This document shows, one piece after another, positions 39,250 to 50,499 of a DNA stretch of 64,000 nucleotides. A program made the position numbers and the translations under genes. Under the pieces are notes generated by a model. That model did no database searches. It saw only the letters and a program-made list of their open reading frames with translations, and had not been told where the DNA came from. The stretch covers positions 2,232,001-2,296,000 of the forward strand of contig PYIU01000007.1 of NCBI GenBank assembly GCA_003415625.1, in the 5' to 3' direction. Source of the DNA: Aquanectria penicillioides (Eukaryota > Ascomycota > Sordariomycetes > Hypocreales > Nectriaceae). Position 1 is the stretch's first letter, and the number at the start of each line of letters is the position of its first letter.

Positions 39250-40900
39250 TTTTTTTAGGCCCTTTTAGTATTAGTCTATTAGGAATAGTATTGCAGTAAC
39301 CCCTTTATTAACCAATTTATAAATAAAAGTTCTTGCTTTTACTGCCTTTTGCAAAAACACAATAATTTTTCCCTTATTTGCTATATTAGTTTACAGACCG
39401 CCTAATATATAGTTCTTATTGTAATATTTAGCTTAAGACTCTACTGCCTATTGCCAGCACTCCTATGCCTTATTATGCACTTATTAAATAGTTATAATGC
39501 ATTCTATAATGCCTTAAACTTAAGTCTTTATTTATTGTGGAATATATTCTATAACCCTTAAATAGTAATTATAGAGGGCTTGTATTAGCAATACGCTAAT
39601 AGTACTATATTGGCTATTATTATATACAAATTCTGCCTTTAGAAGTTATATTGCCTATCTCTATAGTGAGCCTTTAGTATATACTTATAGATACTTCTTT
39701 AGGATTTAATTAATGCGCTTTATTTAGCTATTTATTTAAGGATAGTGCGCTATAAATAGTTAATAAATAGTTATTTGCTTTTTTATTAGGTCTTTTTAAA
39801 ATTAATTAATAAAGAGCTTATTTCTATTGCTTATAATGCCTTTTAGGGTATTAAATTAGTATTTTACTTACTTATAGAATAGTTTTACTAATTATATTGC
39901 TATAAGTGACTTTTTAATAGAAATAAATATAGCATACTTTATTATATAGTATATAATTATTAAAATTGTATTATATTTTTTGCTATTAAAATAGGTACTA
40001 TTAAGCAGCCCTATAATAAAATTTATATTTATTTCTTAAAATAGATATATTAATAATAGCAATAATTGCAATTGCCTATAGGGCCTATATTTTAATATAT
40101 ATATACTTTAATATTATTAATATTATAATATATAGTCTTTTATATTTTCTATAATATTCTTTTAATAGAATTTTTAGCTAATAAGCTTTAAGGTTTTAAT
40201 AGCTTTTATATGCTTTATTTTAGGGTTATTATAATGCCTTTATAAAATCTCTATTTATAAAATTTCTTAATTAAGGATTATTAATCTTTTTTTATAGAAA
40301 AAAGTACTTTATTTATTATAATAATAGTTTTTTTTCTTTTTAGCTATTAAATAAACCTTTATTATTTACTATTAATAAAATTTAGTATTAGCCTATAATT
40401 TATAAATAAAGTCTTTTAGCTTATAAAATAATTATAATAAAAATGCTATTTTACTTTTTATAAGCTTAATTATAATTAGGCATAAAATATACTATTTTAA
40501 TATAGTAATTTTAGCTTTAAGCAATTCCTTTTAATTAATCTTTTTTACTATTATTTATTAAATATATTTTAATTGCTATATAATAGCACTATATTTCTTT
40601 TAAGTATATATAATAATAATAGAAATAATTAAGCTTTAATAATAGCTATTTAATCTAATAGTTAAATCTAGCCCTAAAGGTAAAGGCATCTCTCTTTCTT
40701 TAATTATTATAGGCTTTACTCTTTTAAGGCTAGCTCTTATAGCTTATATATATGCCCTAATAGTTAGGGTTTTGCCCTTTAAACCTATAATTATTCTATA
40801 TATATTTAGCAATAGCTTATCTATTAATTAAAGCTTTATTAATAGTATAGAGATTATATATTAATAAAAGATTTCTTTTTATATATAATTAAAATATTTA
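39250..40900 (-). pseudogene. Gypsy integrase remnant
   Basis: On the minus strand 39636-39598 reads AEFVYNNSQYSTI, the end of the Gypsy integrase core (family AEFAYNNSxHSTI). Further on, around 39435-39405, it reads AKYYNKNY, as in the C-terminal part. This half has unusually few RIP changes. Upstream, toward 40900, it becomes heavily mutated and the catalytic Asp and Glu positions cannot be placed with confidence. Confidence 0.75.
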
Positions 40901-42180
40901 AATAATCTATTAGCTAGATTTAACTTTTTTAGCTAAGACTATATATTAAAGTTAAAAGGTATTAGTTAATAAACTTAATAGGCAAGCCTTCCTTAAAGGT
41001 TTTATATTAATATAAAGACTACTCTTTTTAGGGCTTTATAGTTTATTAATATTAAAAACTTTTTTAATAGTTTTAATAAATAGTAGCTTTAATGCTTTAG
41101 GCTTTTTATAATAGCTAAAAGCTTTTATTAGCCTATTATTTAATATTATTTTATATTTAAAAGCTTTTTTAATTAATATATAATTAATCTTTATTAATTC
41201 TTTATTAATTAAAATAAAATACTAGCTATTGCCTTAAGGGATATATTTATTTTTACTTTAATATATAAAGTAAAGTTTTAATATTATAAAAAAGTTATAA
41301 AATAAAAAGCCTTTTTTAGTTTTAAAATGCCTTTTTAGCTTTTAGGCTTTAAATAAACTCTTTTATTTTATAGCCTTTTTTACTGCCTTTTAATATTACT
41401 ATTAATAGATTAATTATACTTAAGTATTTTAAAATAAACTTTTTATAAAAGTTATAGAATTCTAGAAATATTTAAACCTTTTAATATATCTAAAGTAGCT
41501 TTTATTTAATAATTGCTTATACTTTATTTAACTTTATTTTTAGGCCTTTTTAAATTATTATATACTTTAGGAACTTTATCTTTTATTAATAAAATATATA
41601 TTTAAATAGCTTAATATATAATTATACTTTATAGAGTCTTTATAAAACCTTTAATATATTTTTAGTATATTATTTTTATATTTTAAAGTATATAATAATA
41701 TTATTTAAATATATTATATAATATATATTTAGTAAATTAATAAGTATTTAATAAATATATATTTAAAAAGTGGCTAATATATTAATTAAATTAAATAGCA
41801 TTACTATATATTTAAAGTATTTATATTTTATTTAAAATGCAATCTTTTAGTAATTATTAAACTTAATATAAATCTAATAGTAAGTATTTTAAATATTAAT
41901 CTTTAAGATTTATTTTATATTAGCTAAGCAATTTAATAAATTCTTTATTTATAGTAATAAATAGCAATTTTTAATAGTTATAGTATTAAGACCTTAATAA
42001 TCTATATATAATTATAGTATTTTATTTTTCTTTAATATAAATAATATAAAGGCTTTTACTTTATTTATAAAGGTATTAATTTATCTATTTACTATATTCT
42101 TAGCAATATACTCTTTTAGGGCTTTTATTTATTAGCTATTAGTTAGGTATATTAAACTATATAGTGGCTTCTTGCCCTTT
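40900..42180 (-). pseudogene. Gypsy reverse transcriptase and RNase H remnant
   Basis: Minus-strand frame GKKPLYSLIYLTNS**IKALKEYIAKNI begins at 42179. LYIDY*G ends at 41991 (family LRLCVDYRGLN). The catalytic box reads IIYLNNIIIY, with YLNN at 41711-41700, the YLDD motif with both Asp changed to Asn. RNase H should follow toward 41000, but I could not place its motifs. Gag/protease lie upstream. Confidence 0.82.
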
Positions 42181-42299
42181 TAAAAGTTAATACTATACTC
42201 TATTCCTTTTAAAAGTAGTAGCCTTTTAATAGCTTTTTTATTAAATATTTTTTATTTAAATTCTAGCTCTAAAGGTAATACTCCTAAAGCTAGCTTTAG

Positions 42300-43700
42300 C
42301 TCTTTATTTAATTTAGCTATTAATTGCTTATTTAATACTAATATACTATATATATATATAATTTAAGCTTAATCTTTATTTTATAGAAGTTCTTTTATAA
42401 ATGCTTTTAAATTAATTAAAAATATAGGCTAATAGTTTTAAGTTATAATTTAAATATTAATCTTTATTTCTTTTTTCTCTATAAAGGCATTAAAAAGAAG
42501 TAAATTACTAGCCCCTTTAGGGTATAGTATTTTAATAAATATTTATTTAACTTTTTAAGGAAAACCCTTTAAATAAATTAAAAAGAATATTAATATATAT
42601 ATACTATTAAAAGAAATTATTTTACTTTAAAAATCTTATAAGCTAAATGCCTTTTAATCTTTAGCTAAATATAGATTTAGCTCTTTAATTAATTTTATAT
42701 TAATAAAATTAATTTATATATAAGTATTTATATTTATATAGATCTTAACTTTAATATACCTTTAAAGGGCAATTGCTTTATTTATAATAATATTTTTAAT
42801 TAAAATTATCTTTAGTTTTAATATAAAAACTTTAGCTATAGTCTTTATATCTTTTTATTTTTTAAAAAGTCTTAAGATTCCTTAAGTATAGTATTAATAG
42901 ATTAAATCTATATATATTTTTATAATTAGGCTAGCTTTAGCTTATAGCCTTAATCCCTAAAGCCTATTTTAAATAGCCTATAATTTATAGTTAAATAGCT
43001 TAGCCTATTATAATTATAGTAATATAATTAATTTAATCTATTGTCTTTTAGTTTATTACTATATAGTTATTATTCTTATAATTTGCCTAAAGTATATAGA
43101 CCCTTTAGGCTATAAAAACTTATGCCCCCTTTAAATAAAGGCTTTAAATAGCTCTTTAAGTAAATTGCTTTTTAAGATTTATTTAAGCTATTAAAAGAAT
43201 AGCTTCTTTTATAATTCTTACTTAAAGCTTATTTATTTTCCTTTTTAATATAAGCCTATAGCCTTTTTGCCTTATAGGCTATATCCTTTAGTTTTAAAAG
43301 GTCTATTTATTTATAGTTTATTTTCTTCTTTAAGGATTTTTATAAGCTATAGTAGTATTAATAGGCTTTATCCTTACTTTCTTCTTTATAGTTTAAGGTT
43401 TTTAAAAATAGATATATTATACTTTAAGTATAAAAGTAATCTATTAAAAACTACTTAATAGACTATTAAAGTTTTAATAGCTTATTTTATAATTCTTTTT
43501 TTAAAGGTTTAAGTTTATATATTTTTTTTATATAAAATTAATAAAGTTTTATTATAAAGGGCTTTTTAGGCTCTTTTTATAATTTCTCTATTAAGTTTAT
43601 AGGCTAAAGTTAAATTTAATTATTATTTATTATATCTTTTATATATTAATATAGCTTAATTAAAGATTATTTATTAATTTAATAGCTTTTATTTAATTAT
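42300..43700 (-). pseudogene. Gypsy Gag/protease region, strongly decayed
   Basis: By position this is Gag and protease. Around 43030-42985 the minus strand reads YYNYNRLSYLNYK, which fits a CCHC knuckle with Cys and His turned to Tyr, though the last Cys is not clear. The plus-strand frame 43267-43458 (63 codons) lies opposite this region and is best read as a shadow. Confidence 0.5.
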
Positions 43701-44068
43701 TAATTTTTATATTTATTATATTTTTTATAAAGATTTTATAATTATAAAATAAAGGTTTTTTATAGTTTTTTCTTAAGTTTAATATAAAGCAATTAATTAA
43801 TTATTTTAACATTTATATTTATATTAATTATTACTTTATTAATTTAATTTATTAATACTTTATAGATCTATAAAGTAAATAGTGCTTTTATATTATATAA
43901 ATAAAAAAAAACCTATATTAATAAAATAAAAACCTTTATTTAATATAATATTAAACTTAATATAGATTCTTTATAAAAAAGTATTAAATTAAAAGTTAAT
44001 TTAATACTATAATTAAAATATTTTATTTATTTAATTATAAAGTTAATAAATAAAATAAAAGTAAGGCC

Positions 44069-44108
44069 TATAATAAGCCTAAATTATTTATATTATAGGC
44101 CTATTATA
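44069..44108 (-). other. LINE 3' stem-loop, copy D
   Basis: Arms 44069-44081 and 44096-44108 form 13 bp with one transition mismatch around a 14-nt loop. Confidence 0.78.
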
Positions 44109-44374
44109 AAGAGTAAAGCATTAATTTAATACTAATAGCTAATAGCTAGCTAATTATTAGCTATTTAAATAATATTATTATTATATTTTAATTTTTATAA
44201 ATATATTTACTTTTCTTTTTTTCTTTTTTTATATACTTTTATAAAAGCTTTTTATTACCTTTAAGTATATACTTTATTAATATATTATTTATATAAAATA
44301 CTTAACTTATATAAATATTAATTGCTATTTTTATTACTATTTTATATTAATTATATATAGCTAAAAATAATAAC

Positions 44375-44376
<2 letters not shown>

Positions 44377-44430
<54 letters not shown>
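44377..44430. repeat. (AAT)n microsatellite in LINE fragment D
   Basis: About 18 AAT units followed by AACTATAAT variants up to about 44480. Confidence 0.95.
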
Positions 44431-44431
<1 letters not shown>

Positions 44432-46344
44432 TATAATAATAATTATAATAATAATTATATTTATAACTATAACTATAATTATAATAGTTTATATATACTA
44501 TAGGCTTATTGCAGCTTCTATATTAATGCTTATATAAATATTAAAACACTAAACTAGCCATACTAGGGCAGGGGGTGCCAAGCTGTCCTTAAGGGCAGTG
44601 CAAGATCTGCCCTATTTTACATGTATTATGCAGATAGCAAGAGATAGAGAGGAGGGTCTATGCTGGGATTAGGCTAGTAAGTTGTACCCTCTTGCCATAA
44701 CTTTAGGTAGCTGACAGTAATAGATGCTAAGGCTAGCGGCTGTGCTGCTTGTGCCTATATGCATAAGCCATGCGAGCTGTTGCTGTACTTAGCGGAGGCT
44801 AACGCCTGGGCACTAGTGGTGGCTTTGCGGGAGGGAATGGCTATAGTAAGTACTTTTTAGTAAGAAAACTATTTATTTATATAAAGAACTTAAAAAGTAT
44901 AAAAGTTCTTTATTTACTTAAATATAAATAAAATATATTAAACTTTAGGGGTTTCTTTTTTAAAAGAGAGTTTTTAAAGTAAGTATACCTTAATATTAAT
45001 ATAAAAATACTATTAAAATAGTTAATTATATTATATTATATTATTTGCTTTATTTAAGCTAAAGAAAGACTTTATTTAATTTATTTTATAACTTTTTTAA
45101 GCTTAAATAATATTTATTTAAAGCTTAAATTATATATTACTTTATTAAATAGCTAGTTTATTTATATATTATATTGCATTATAAGCTAATTATTAAGCTA
45201 TATTTAATTTAAAATATATTTATTTTTATATTATTTTTACTTTTTAATAACTTTTTTATTTAAATACTTTAATCTTTTTTATAAAAAAGAACTTAATATA
45301 TTTAAAAAACCCCTTATAAAAAAGAAAAAAAACTAACTTATTATATAAATAATATACTAAAGCCTATCCCTTTTAATAGCTAAATCCTTACTTTAACTTT
45401 ATTTTAAATTAATTTTTATTTATTATTATATTTAATTTATATTTATTTACTTTAATAATACTATTTATTTTAGATTTATATTCTTTTTAAAAAATATAAA
45501 ATTTATTTTATTTTTTTTATTATTTTTTTTATTATTTTTTATATTTTTTTATATTTTTTTATTTTTTAGCTCTTTTTACTTTAATCCTTTAGCTTTACTT
45601 AAGCTTAAGCTATAGCTTAAAGAGTTATATTAAACTTTAGTCTTTATTATTAATATTAATTAATATAAACCTATATTAAGACTAACTTTATTTATTGCTA
45701 TTATTACTTTTTAATGCTATCTATCCTTAAGTAGCTTTAGCCCCTTTAACTAAAGAAAGTAATATAGCTATTAAGCTTTTAAAAGCTATAGCTATATAAT
45801 TAATTTTATTAATTAATCTATAAAGCTAATTAATATTAAAACCTATAGTTAGAACTATAGATATAGTCTAAAAGTGCACTTAAATTGCTTTTCTTTTAGC
45901 TTAAGTAGCTTTAGCTTTTAATTGCTAAAGCTTCTTTTTTTGCAATTTATATTAATAATAAATCTATAGTAAAACTAAACTATATTTATTATAGCTATCC
46001 CTTTCTATAAAGCTACTATTAATATATAGGCATTAGCCTTTATTAAATATAATAATAGCTTATATAGCTTATATATATAGATATAAGCTATATAGCTATT
46101 AGCTTTAATATTTACTAATAGTTAGTTTTTTATAGCTATAATAAAAAAGAATTATATATTAGCTTAATTTTAATATAAATTATTTTCTTTAATTTTTATT
46201 ATTTATATAATATATATAAAATAGAATAGATTCTATATTGCCTTTAGGGTTAATATAGCACTTCTTGCCTTAATATAGCTAGCTTAATATTTTAGTATTT
46301 ATTAATATTAATATAAAATACTGCTTATAGCTATATTAAATATA

Positions 46345-46501
<157 letters not shown>

Positions 46502-46672
46502 TTTAGCTATATATAATTAATATAAAAATAATAATAAAAATAGCAATTAATATTTATATAAATTAAATATTTTATATAAATAATGCATTAATAAAGTATA
46601 TACTTAAAGGCAATAGAAAGCCTTTATAAAGGTATATAAAAAAAAAAGAGAAAAGAAAGAGAATTAATATTA

Positions 46673-46704
46673 GCCGCAACAGCTTTTAATAATTATTGCA
46701 ACAG
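46673..46704 (+). repeat. Left terminal inverted repeat of the element in copy E
   Basis: 32 bp that also contain two GCAACAG words flanking a TTTTAATAATTA core. Partner at 47459-47490. Confidence 0.78.
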
Positions 46705-46953
46705 CCCCACTTTTTGTTATATGCAAGACAGAATATTATTATCCCGGGCTAAACCCCGCCCGAAATTACAACTCCACAACTTAACTTCCCCTTTTCATCT
46801 ACATATACCGCCCACATTCGCAGCCAGCCGCAGAAGGCTATAAACAGCAAGCTCAAGGTCCCTAACCAACTTAAGGCCGCTAGCCAAGGGCAATAGGACC
46901 TCACATCAACCTCAACCCCAACCTCAAGCCCGGCTTCAACTATAAGCCTTACA

Positions 46954-46996
46954 GCAACCCCAACCCCAACCCAACCCTAACCCCAACCCCCCTAAC
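46954..46996 (-). repeat. Telomere-like degenerate (TTAGGG/TTGGGG)n
   Basis: The plus strand is a run of CAACCCC, CAACCC, CCTAACCCC and similar words. On the minus strand this reads as about seven units, mixing TTAGGG, TTGGG and TTGGGG with one longer G-run. It resembles fungal TTAGGG telomeric DNA in degenerate form, but lies inside a transposable element and not at an end. Confidence 0.6.
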
Positions 46997-47458
46997 AAAG
47001 CCAAGTCCCTACCGCACACAACCGGCTATAAGGGCAAGCGCCTAACGAATACTCTTACAGTTAGAGGTTAAGGCTCAAGCCAGGCCAAGGGTCTTGTCTT
47101 GCACTTAAGCGGCATCCACAAAAGGATTAAATCCACCTATAAACACAATACAAATTGTAATAAAGGCCTAATAGGCTTAAGGAAGTAAGGCAGCAAGCAC
47201 CCCATTAAGGAACAGTATATTAGCAATACTAAAGGAAGAAAAGTGCATTATAGCTATATTAATATAAACTGCCTAAAATTGGCTCTATATATAGCTATTT
47301 ATAGTATTAAATTATAATAAAATTAACTTTTAAAGTAAATTAAAGTATAATTTAGGGGTATTTAGTGTATGCTATAATCTACTAGTAAATTAAGTATAAA
47401 GAAGGGAATAAAAGGAAAGAAAATTAAGTCTAAAAGAAATTTTAGGCATTATATAATA

Positions 47459-47490
47459 CTATTGCAGTAATTATTAAAAGCTATTGCAGT
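47459..47490 (-). repeat. Right terminal inverted repeat of the element in copy E
   Basis: Reverse-complement partner of 46673-46704 with five transition differences. It is followed by TAATATTA. Confidence 0.78.
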
Positions 47491-47589
47491 TAATATTAAT
47501 TTTTAAAAGAAAATAAATATATCTATAAAAATTAAAAAATAATAATAGCAATACTTAAATAGCTAGCGCTAGATTAGTGCCCTACTCTT

Positions 47590-47629
47590 TATAATAGGCC
47601 TATAGTATAAATAATTTAGATTTATTATA
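47590..47629 (+). other. LINE 3' stem-loop, copy E
   Basis: Arms 47590-47602 and 47617-47629 form 13 bp with two transition mismatches around a 14-nt loop. Confidence 0.76.
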
Positions 47630-47870
47630 GGCCTTACTTTTACTTTACTTATTAACCCTATAATTAAGTAAATAGAATATTTTAGTAATAGCATTAAATT
47701 AACTTTTAATTTAATGCTTTTCTATAGGGGATTTATATTAGGTTTAATATTATATTAAATAAAGGTTTTTTATTTTATTAATATAGTTTTTTTCTTTATT
47801 TATATAATATAGAAGTATTATTTATTTTATAGGTCTATAGAGTATTAATAAATAAATAAATAAATAAATA

Positions 47871-48224
47871 ATAATATTAATAGATTTAATAATAATATTA
47901 TAATTACTATTAATACTTTTAGTATTTTTATTATTAGCTTTATTTATAAAAAGGCTATTATTAATAGTATTAAAATAAATCCCTTTTAAAAAATTAAAAT
48001 AATTAAACTTTATTATAATAAAGATATTAATTAAAAGCTTTTTTTATAATACTTAATTTAAATATAAATAAAGTAAACTTAATATATATTTAATAGTATA
48101 ATAATATTAAGCTATAAAAATAAAACTTTTTATTATTAAATAAAAACCTATTAAATAAAAACCTAAAATATTATAAAATAAATAAATTTACTATTAAATT
48201 AAAATATATTACTTAAATTATATT
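47871..48224. other. AT-rich spacer between LINE copies E and F
   Basis: 354 bp of AT-rich sequence. A 12-bp word CCTATTAAATAA-like doublet occurs near 48150. No gene or element end is seen. Confidence 0.5.
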
Positions 48225-48241
48225 AAATATTAATTATTATT
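48225..48241. repeat. Target-site duplication of LINE copy F, left
   Basis: The 17-bp word AAATATTAATTATTATT is repeated exactly at 54843-54859. It precedes the TTTA tail of copy F. Confidence 0.88.
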
Positions 48242-48465
48242 TATTTATTAATACTCTATAAACCTATAAAGTAAATAATACTTTTATATTATATAAATAA
48301 AGGAAAAAACTATATTAATAGAATAAAAACCTATATTTAATATAATATTAAACTTAATATAGGTCCCCTATAAAGAAGCATTAAATTAAAAGTTAATTTA
48401 GTACTATTACTAAAATATTCTATTTACTTAATTATAGGGTTAATAAGTAAAGTAAAAGTAAGGCC

Positions 48466-48505
48466 TATAATAGATCTAAATTGCCTATATTATAGGCCTA
48501 TTATA
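48466..48505 (-). other. LINE 3' stem-loop, copy F
   Basis: Arms 48466-48478 and 48493-48505 form 13 bp with two transition mismatches around a 14-nt loop. Confidence 0.76.
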
Positions 48506-48775
48506 AAGAGTAAGGCACTATTTTAGCGCTACTAGCCAGCAGCCAGCTAGCTACTAGCTATTTAAGTGCTATTATTATTATTTTTTAATCTTTATAGATA
48601 TATTTAATTCCTTTTCTTTTCTTCTTTTTTTATATACCTTTATAAAAGCTTTTTATTGCCTTTAAGTATATACTTTATTAATATATTATTTATATAAAAT
48701 ACTTAATTTATATAAATGCTAATTGCTATTTCTATTGCTATTTTATATTAATTATATATAGCTAAAAATAATAAC

Positions 48776-48827
<52 letters not shown>
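48776..48827. repeat. (AAT)n microsatellite in LINE copy F
   Basis: About 17 AAT units at the family-specific position. Confidence 0.95.
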
Positions 48828-50499
48828 GCAATATATATTTAATATAGCTATAAATAGCATTTTTATTAATATTAATAAATACTAAAATGCTAAGCTAGCT
48901 ATATTAAGATAAAGAGTGCTATATTAACTTTAAGGGCAGTATAAAATCTACTCTATTCTATATATATTATATAAATAGTAAAAAATAAAAAAAATAATTT
49001 ATACTAAAATTAAATTAATATATAGTTTCTATCCCTTATAGCTATAAAAAACTAACTATTAATAAATATTAAGGCTAATAGCTATATAGCTTATGCCTAT
49101 ATATATAAGCTATATAAGCTATTATTATATTTAGTAAAGGCTAATGCCTATATATTAATAGTAGCTTTATAGAAAGAAATAGCTATAATAAGTATAGCTT
49201 AATTTAGTTTTACTATAGATATAATATTAATATAAATTATAGAAAAAAAAGCTTTAGTAATTAAAGGCTAAGGCTACTTAAGCCAAAAGGAAAGTAACTT
49301 AAGTGCACTTTTAAGCTATACTTATAGTTCTAACTATAGGTCCTAATATTAATTAACTCTATAAGCTAATTAATAAAGTTAATTATATAGCTATAGCTCT
49401 TAAAAGCTTAATAGCTATATTGCTTTCTTTAGTTAAAGGGGCTAAAGCTACTTAAGGATAGGCAATGCCTAAAAGCAATAATAGCAATAAGTAATATTAG
49501 TTTTAATATAGATTTATATTAGCTAATATTAATAATAAAGACTAAAGTTTAATATAATTTTTTAAGCAATTGCTTAAGCTTAAATAAAGCTAAAAAGAGA
49601 TTAAAGTAAAAAGGGCTTAAGGATAAAGGAAATAAAAAGAAAAATAGCAAAAAGAAAAATAAAGAAAGAAATAGTAAAAAGAATAAAATAGATTTTATAT
49701 CTTTTAAAAAGAATATAGACTTAAAGTAAATAGTATTATTAAAATAGGCAAATATAAATTAAATATAATAGTAAATAAAGGTAGAGTTTAAATAGAGCTA
49801 AAGTAAAGATCTAGCTATTAAAAGGGGTAGGCTTTAATATATTATTTATATAATAGGTTGGTTTTTTCTCTTTTTTAAAAAGGGTTTTTTTAGGTATATT
49901 AACTTCCCTTTTAATAAAGGGATTAAAGCGCTTAAATAAAAGAGTTACTAAAAGGTAAAGGCAATATAAAAGTAAATATATTTTAAATTAAATATAGCTT
50001 AATAGCTAGCTTATAGTATAATATAATATATAAATAGACTAGCTATTTAATAAAGTAGTATATAATTTAGGCTTTAAATAAATACTACTTAAGCTTAAAA
50101 AAATTATAAAGTAAATTAAATAAAGTTTCCTTTTAGCTTAAGTAAAGCAAGTAATATAGTATAATATAGCTAATTATTTTAATAGTATTTTTATATTAGC
50201 ATTAAGGCATACTTATATTAAGGACCTTTTTTTAAAAAAGAAAACCCTAAAGTTTAATGCATTTTATTTATATTTAAATAAGCAAAAAGCTTTTATATTT
50301 CTTAAGTCCTTTATATAAATAAATAGTCTTCTTTTTTATATAAAGTAAAAAGATTTTAATTATTTTTATTTTATTATTAATATACTATTTATAAGACTTA
50401 TATTTAATTTATTTCTATTAATGCTTTTAATTAATTAATACTTAATTCTTAATTAACTTTTAATCTTTTTTATATTTTTTATTAAAAAGTTAATTAATT

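Larger units (their letters stand above)
38704..43845 (-). mobile_element. Ty3/Gypsy LTR retrotransposon, minus strand, 5' side incomplete
   Basis: The left terminus TGTAAGGGTTGGC is the inverted end of an LTR (so on the element strand it ends in TTACA). Reading the minus strand gives the Gypsy order: Gag (about 43700-42300), RT with GKKPLYSLIY...LYIDY*G (42177-41991) and YLNN (41711-41700), then integrase (to about 39250). RT before integrase is diagnostic of Gypsy. No second LTR is seen before LINE fragment D starts at 43846, so the 5' side is probably deleted or too mutated to recognise. The integrase end is much less RIP-mutated than the Gag side. Confidence 0.85.
43846..44853 (-). mobile_element. 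LINE 3'-end fragment D, minus strand, with an un-RIPped inner end
   Basis: Starts with the 3' block of the family (TTTATTAATACTTTATAGATC), includes the stem-loop (44069-44108) and an (AAT)n (44377-44430), and ends at about 44853 where copy E begins in the opposite direction. The left 650 bp are strongly RIP-mutated. The right 300 bp (from about 44545) have near-normal GC and CpA, and align base for base with RIP-mutated 15240-15560 of copy B. It is the best view in the window of the ancestral sequence of this part. Confidence 0.85.
46673..47490. mobile_element. Non-autonomous TIR DNA element in LINE copy E
   Basis: The ends are 32-bp inverted repeats. The left end (46673-46704) starts GCCGCAACAGCTTTTAATAA. 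The complement of the right end (47459-47490) starts ACTGCAATAGCTTTTAATAA. 27 of 32 positions agree, and all five differences are transitions. Both sides are flanked by TA within a shared 9-bp TTAATATTA, which suits a Tc1/mariner-like TA duplication, but a longer duplication cannot be excluded. No transposase is visible, so I call it non-autonomous. The left 560 bp are GC-rich with intact CpA and a strong excess of C over G. The right 250 bp are AT-rich. Confidence 0.72.

Noticed and set aside
43267..43458. 63-codon plus-strand frame
   Set aside because: It lies opposite the decayed Gag region of the minus-strand Gypsy element and has no recognisable motif or context. It is best explained as an antisense shadow.
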